Positions 5,957 through 7,348 of a DNA stretch of 7,348 bases are shown one piece after another. Origin of the DNA: JAKAWQ01 sp035503055 (lineage in GTDB: Bacteria; Pseudomonadota; Alphaproteobacteria; Acetobacterales; Acetobacteraceae). The notes beneath the pieces were generated by a model. The model was given only the letters and a program-made list of their open reading frames with translations, was not told the origin of the DNA and did not search any database. Position 1 is the first letter of the stretch. The number at the start of each line of letters is the position of its first letter. The position numbers and the translations under genes are program-made. The stretch lies in assembly GCA_035503055.1 (NCBI GenBank), contig DATJTV010000354.1, positions 1 through 7,348 of the forward strand, given 5' to 3'.

Positions 5957-7348
5957 CTAGCGCGTTGGAACCCGTCCGGAGGCAGAGCCCCCGGCCCCCC
6001 TGATCGACCGCCAGATCTGCTCCGACGTCGCCGGCATCTCCAGCTCGCGCACGCCGAGCGGCGCCAGCGCATCGAGAATCGCCGCCATCACCGTCTGCGG
6101 CGCCGCCATGCACCCGGCCTGCCCGGACCCTTTCACGCCGAGCGGGTTGGCCTTGCTCGGCAGCTCCACGAGCACCGTCTCGAACGCCGGCAAATCGTCG
6201 CTCCGCGGCAGCGCGTAATCGAGCAGCGAGGCGCTCAGAAGCTGCCCTGACTCCTCCTCGTACACCGTCCGCTCGAGCATCGCCTGCCCGATCCCCTGCG
6301 CCACCCCGCCCTGCAACTGCCCCGCCGTGATCATCGGATTGATGAGCCGCCCGAAATCGTCCACCGAAACATATCTCACCAGCGCCACGCGCCCCGTCTC
6401 CGGATCGATCTCCACTTCCGCCACATGGCATCCGCTCGGAAACGTGAAGGTCTCGCAATGATTGCGCGCGAACCCGTCGATCCCGGGCTCGGTCCCTGCC
6501 GGCAGGTTGGCCGCATCGCGCGCCGCCGCCGCGAGCGCCAGCAGCTCGATCCCGCTCGCGTCGTCGCCCGCGCGGTGGAACCGCCCGGCCGTGAACCGGA
6601 TTTCCTCAGGCCCCGCCTGCAAAAGATGCGCCGCGATCCGCTTCCCCTTGCCGATCACCTCGCCCGCCGCCTGCACCAGCGCCGTCCCGCCCATGTGCAT
6701 CGAGCGCGCCCCGCCATGCCCGTTCCCCTCCGGCACGCGCTCGGTGTCCGCCTGCACCAGCCGGAATTTTTTCACGCTCAGCCCGAGCAGCTCCGCCGCG
6801 ATCTCGGGAAAGCTCGTCTCGTGCCCTTGTCCGTTCGATTGCGTCCCGAGCAGCAGCTCCACCGCGCCGTCGCCCGCGAACCGGATCGCCGCGTTCTCGT
6901 CCACCGCCCCGCGCGCCGTCTCGAGATAACAGCCGACGCCGATCCCCCGAAGCCGCCCTTCCGCCGCCGCGCGCGCCCGCCGCTCGCCGAAGCCCGCATA
7001 GTCCGCCCGCGCCGTCGCCGCCTCCAAATTCGCCGCGAACCGCCCATCGTCGATCAGCGTCCCTGCCGCGTTCCGATACGGAAACGAAGCGACAATGTTC
7101 ATCTTCCGCAACGAAACCGCATCCCGCCCGGTCTCGCGCGCCGCGCGCTCGATCAGCCGCTCGATCAGGTAGTTCGCCTCGGGCTTGCCCGCCCCGCGAT
7201 AGGCGTCCACCGGCACCGTGTTGGTGAAGGCCCCGCGCACTTCCGCCGCCATCGCCGGAATCGCATAAACCCCGCCCATCGCCGTCATATTCGTCGCGAT
7301 CCCGGGCCCGTAGGACGAAAGATACGCCCCGAGATTGGCCACCGTCTC
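5957..7348 (-). CDS. Molybdenum hydroxylase large subunit (CoxL/xanthine dehydrogenase family), partial
   Basis: The window holds the C-terminal 463 residues; the gene is open through the right edge and should run a further 300 or so, since the family averages 750-800. These subunits bind the molybdopterin cofactor and hydroxylate small substrates together with FAD and iron-sulfur subunits, whose genes are not in view. Seen in order are AYRGAGKPEA (49-58), GQGHETSFPEIAAELLGL, GNGHGGARSMHMGGTAL, VEIDPETGRV, INPMITAGQLQGGVAQGIGQA and NPLGVKGSGQAG. AYRGAGK resembles the form II signature (AYxGAGR) and not AYxCSFR of true CO dehydrogenase, so carbon monoxide is an unlikely substrate. The place of the usual catalytic Glu (GxGEAG) is Gln here (codon at 6119-6121). 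The tail after QIWRSI, GAGGSASGRVPTR, reads into a GC-rich palindrome and looks non-native. The gene is very GC-rich at third positions. Confidence 0.93.
   Translation of the reverse strand, partial: ETVANLGAYLSSYGPGIATNMTAMGGVYAIPAMAAEVRGAFTNTVPVDAYRGAGKPEANYLIERLIERAARETGRDAVSLRKMNIVASFPYRNAAGTLIDDGRFAANLEAATARADYAGFGERRARAAAEGRLRGIGVGCYLETARGAVDENAAIRFAGDGAVELLLGTQSNGQGHETSFPEIAAELLGLSVKKFRLVQADTERVPEGNGHGGARSMHMGGTALVQAAGEVIGKGKRIAAHLLQAGPEEIRFTAGRFHRAGDDASGIELLALAAAARDAANLPAGTEPGIDGFARNHCETFTFPSGCHVAEVEIDPETGRVALVRYVSVDDFGRLINPMITAGQLQGGVAQGIGQAMLERTVYEEESGQLLSASLLDYALPRSDDLPAFETVLVELPSKANPLGVKGSGQAGCMAAPQTVMAAILDALAPLGVRELEMPATSEQIWRSIRGAGGSASGRVPTR

Noticed and set aside
5621..6250. 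Plus-strand open frame of 209 residues over vapC and the CoxL-type gene end
   Set aside because: Arginine- and proline-rich off-frame translation crossing two convincing genes.
5799..6458. Minus-strand open frame of 219 residues, alanine-, glycine- and arginine-rich
   Set aside because: It overlaps the CoxL-type gene in another frame. Its composition is typical of an off-frame translation.
5957..7348. True carbon monoxide dehydrogenase large subunit
   Set aside because: The active-site loop reads AYRGAGK, not AYxCSFR of form I enzymes, so only the wider family can be named.

Overview
This window is GC-rich DNA, probably from an alphaproteobacterium. Small GC-rich palindromes of the GGGGC-AGA-GCCCC kind beside gene ends recall intergenic repeats of Rhodospirillales/Acetobacteraceae. 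That placement is an inference from style, not from a marker gene. I see six genes: five complete protein genes plus one gene cut by the right window edge. There is also a decayed gene end, two diverged direct-repeat families and several inverted repeats. I see no transposase, integrase, tRNA, rRNA or CRISPR array.

Layout: 1-706 carries a repeat (58-194) and a frameshifted remnant of the 3' end of a xanthine-dehydrogenase-type gene (206-321, minus). Noncoding DNA follows, then an amidohydrolase (707-1621, plus). After a 370-base gap comes a LysR-type regulator (1992-2897, minus). It is divergent from a two-gene unit: a DoxX-like membrane protein (3016-3438) and an NmrA/SDR-like NAD(P)-binding protein (3484-4356). 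A 765-base gap (4357-5121) holds inverted repeats and a second copy of the first repeat (4715-4850). A vapBC toxin-antitoxin operon (5122-5789) with a perfect operator-like palindrome comes next. The last gene (5957 to beyond 7348, minus) is the C-terminal 463 residues of a molybdenum hydroxylase large subunit of the CoxL/xanthine dehydrogenase family, and it is convergent with vapC.

The LysR, DoxX and NmrA genes look like a familiar redox or electrophile-responsive module, with the regulator controlling the divergent pair from the 118-base gap between them. The amidohydrolase is separate. The VapBC pair is self-contained.

The most interesting point is architectural. The order 'repeat, then end of the CoxL-type gene' occurs twice in the same orientation. 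It is compact and decayed at the left (58-321). At the right it is expanded, with vapBC lying between the repeat and the living gene (4715-6115). The block of amidohydrolase, regulator and DoxX-NmrA genes lies between the two. This suggests a duplicated locus in which gene cargo accumulated. The molybdenum enzyme has glutamine where the family normally has its catalytic glutamate, and the amidohydrolase lacks two residues that usually complete the active site of its fold.
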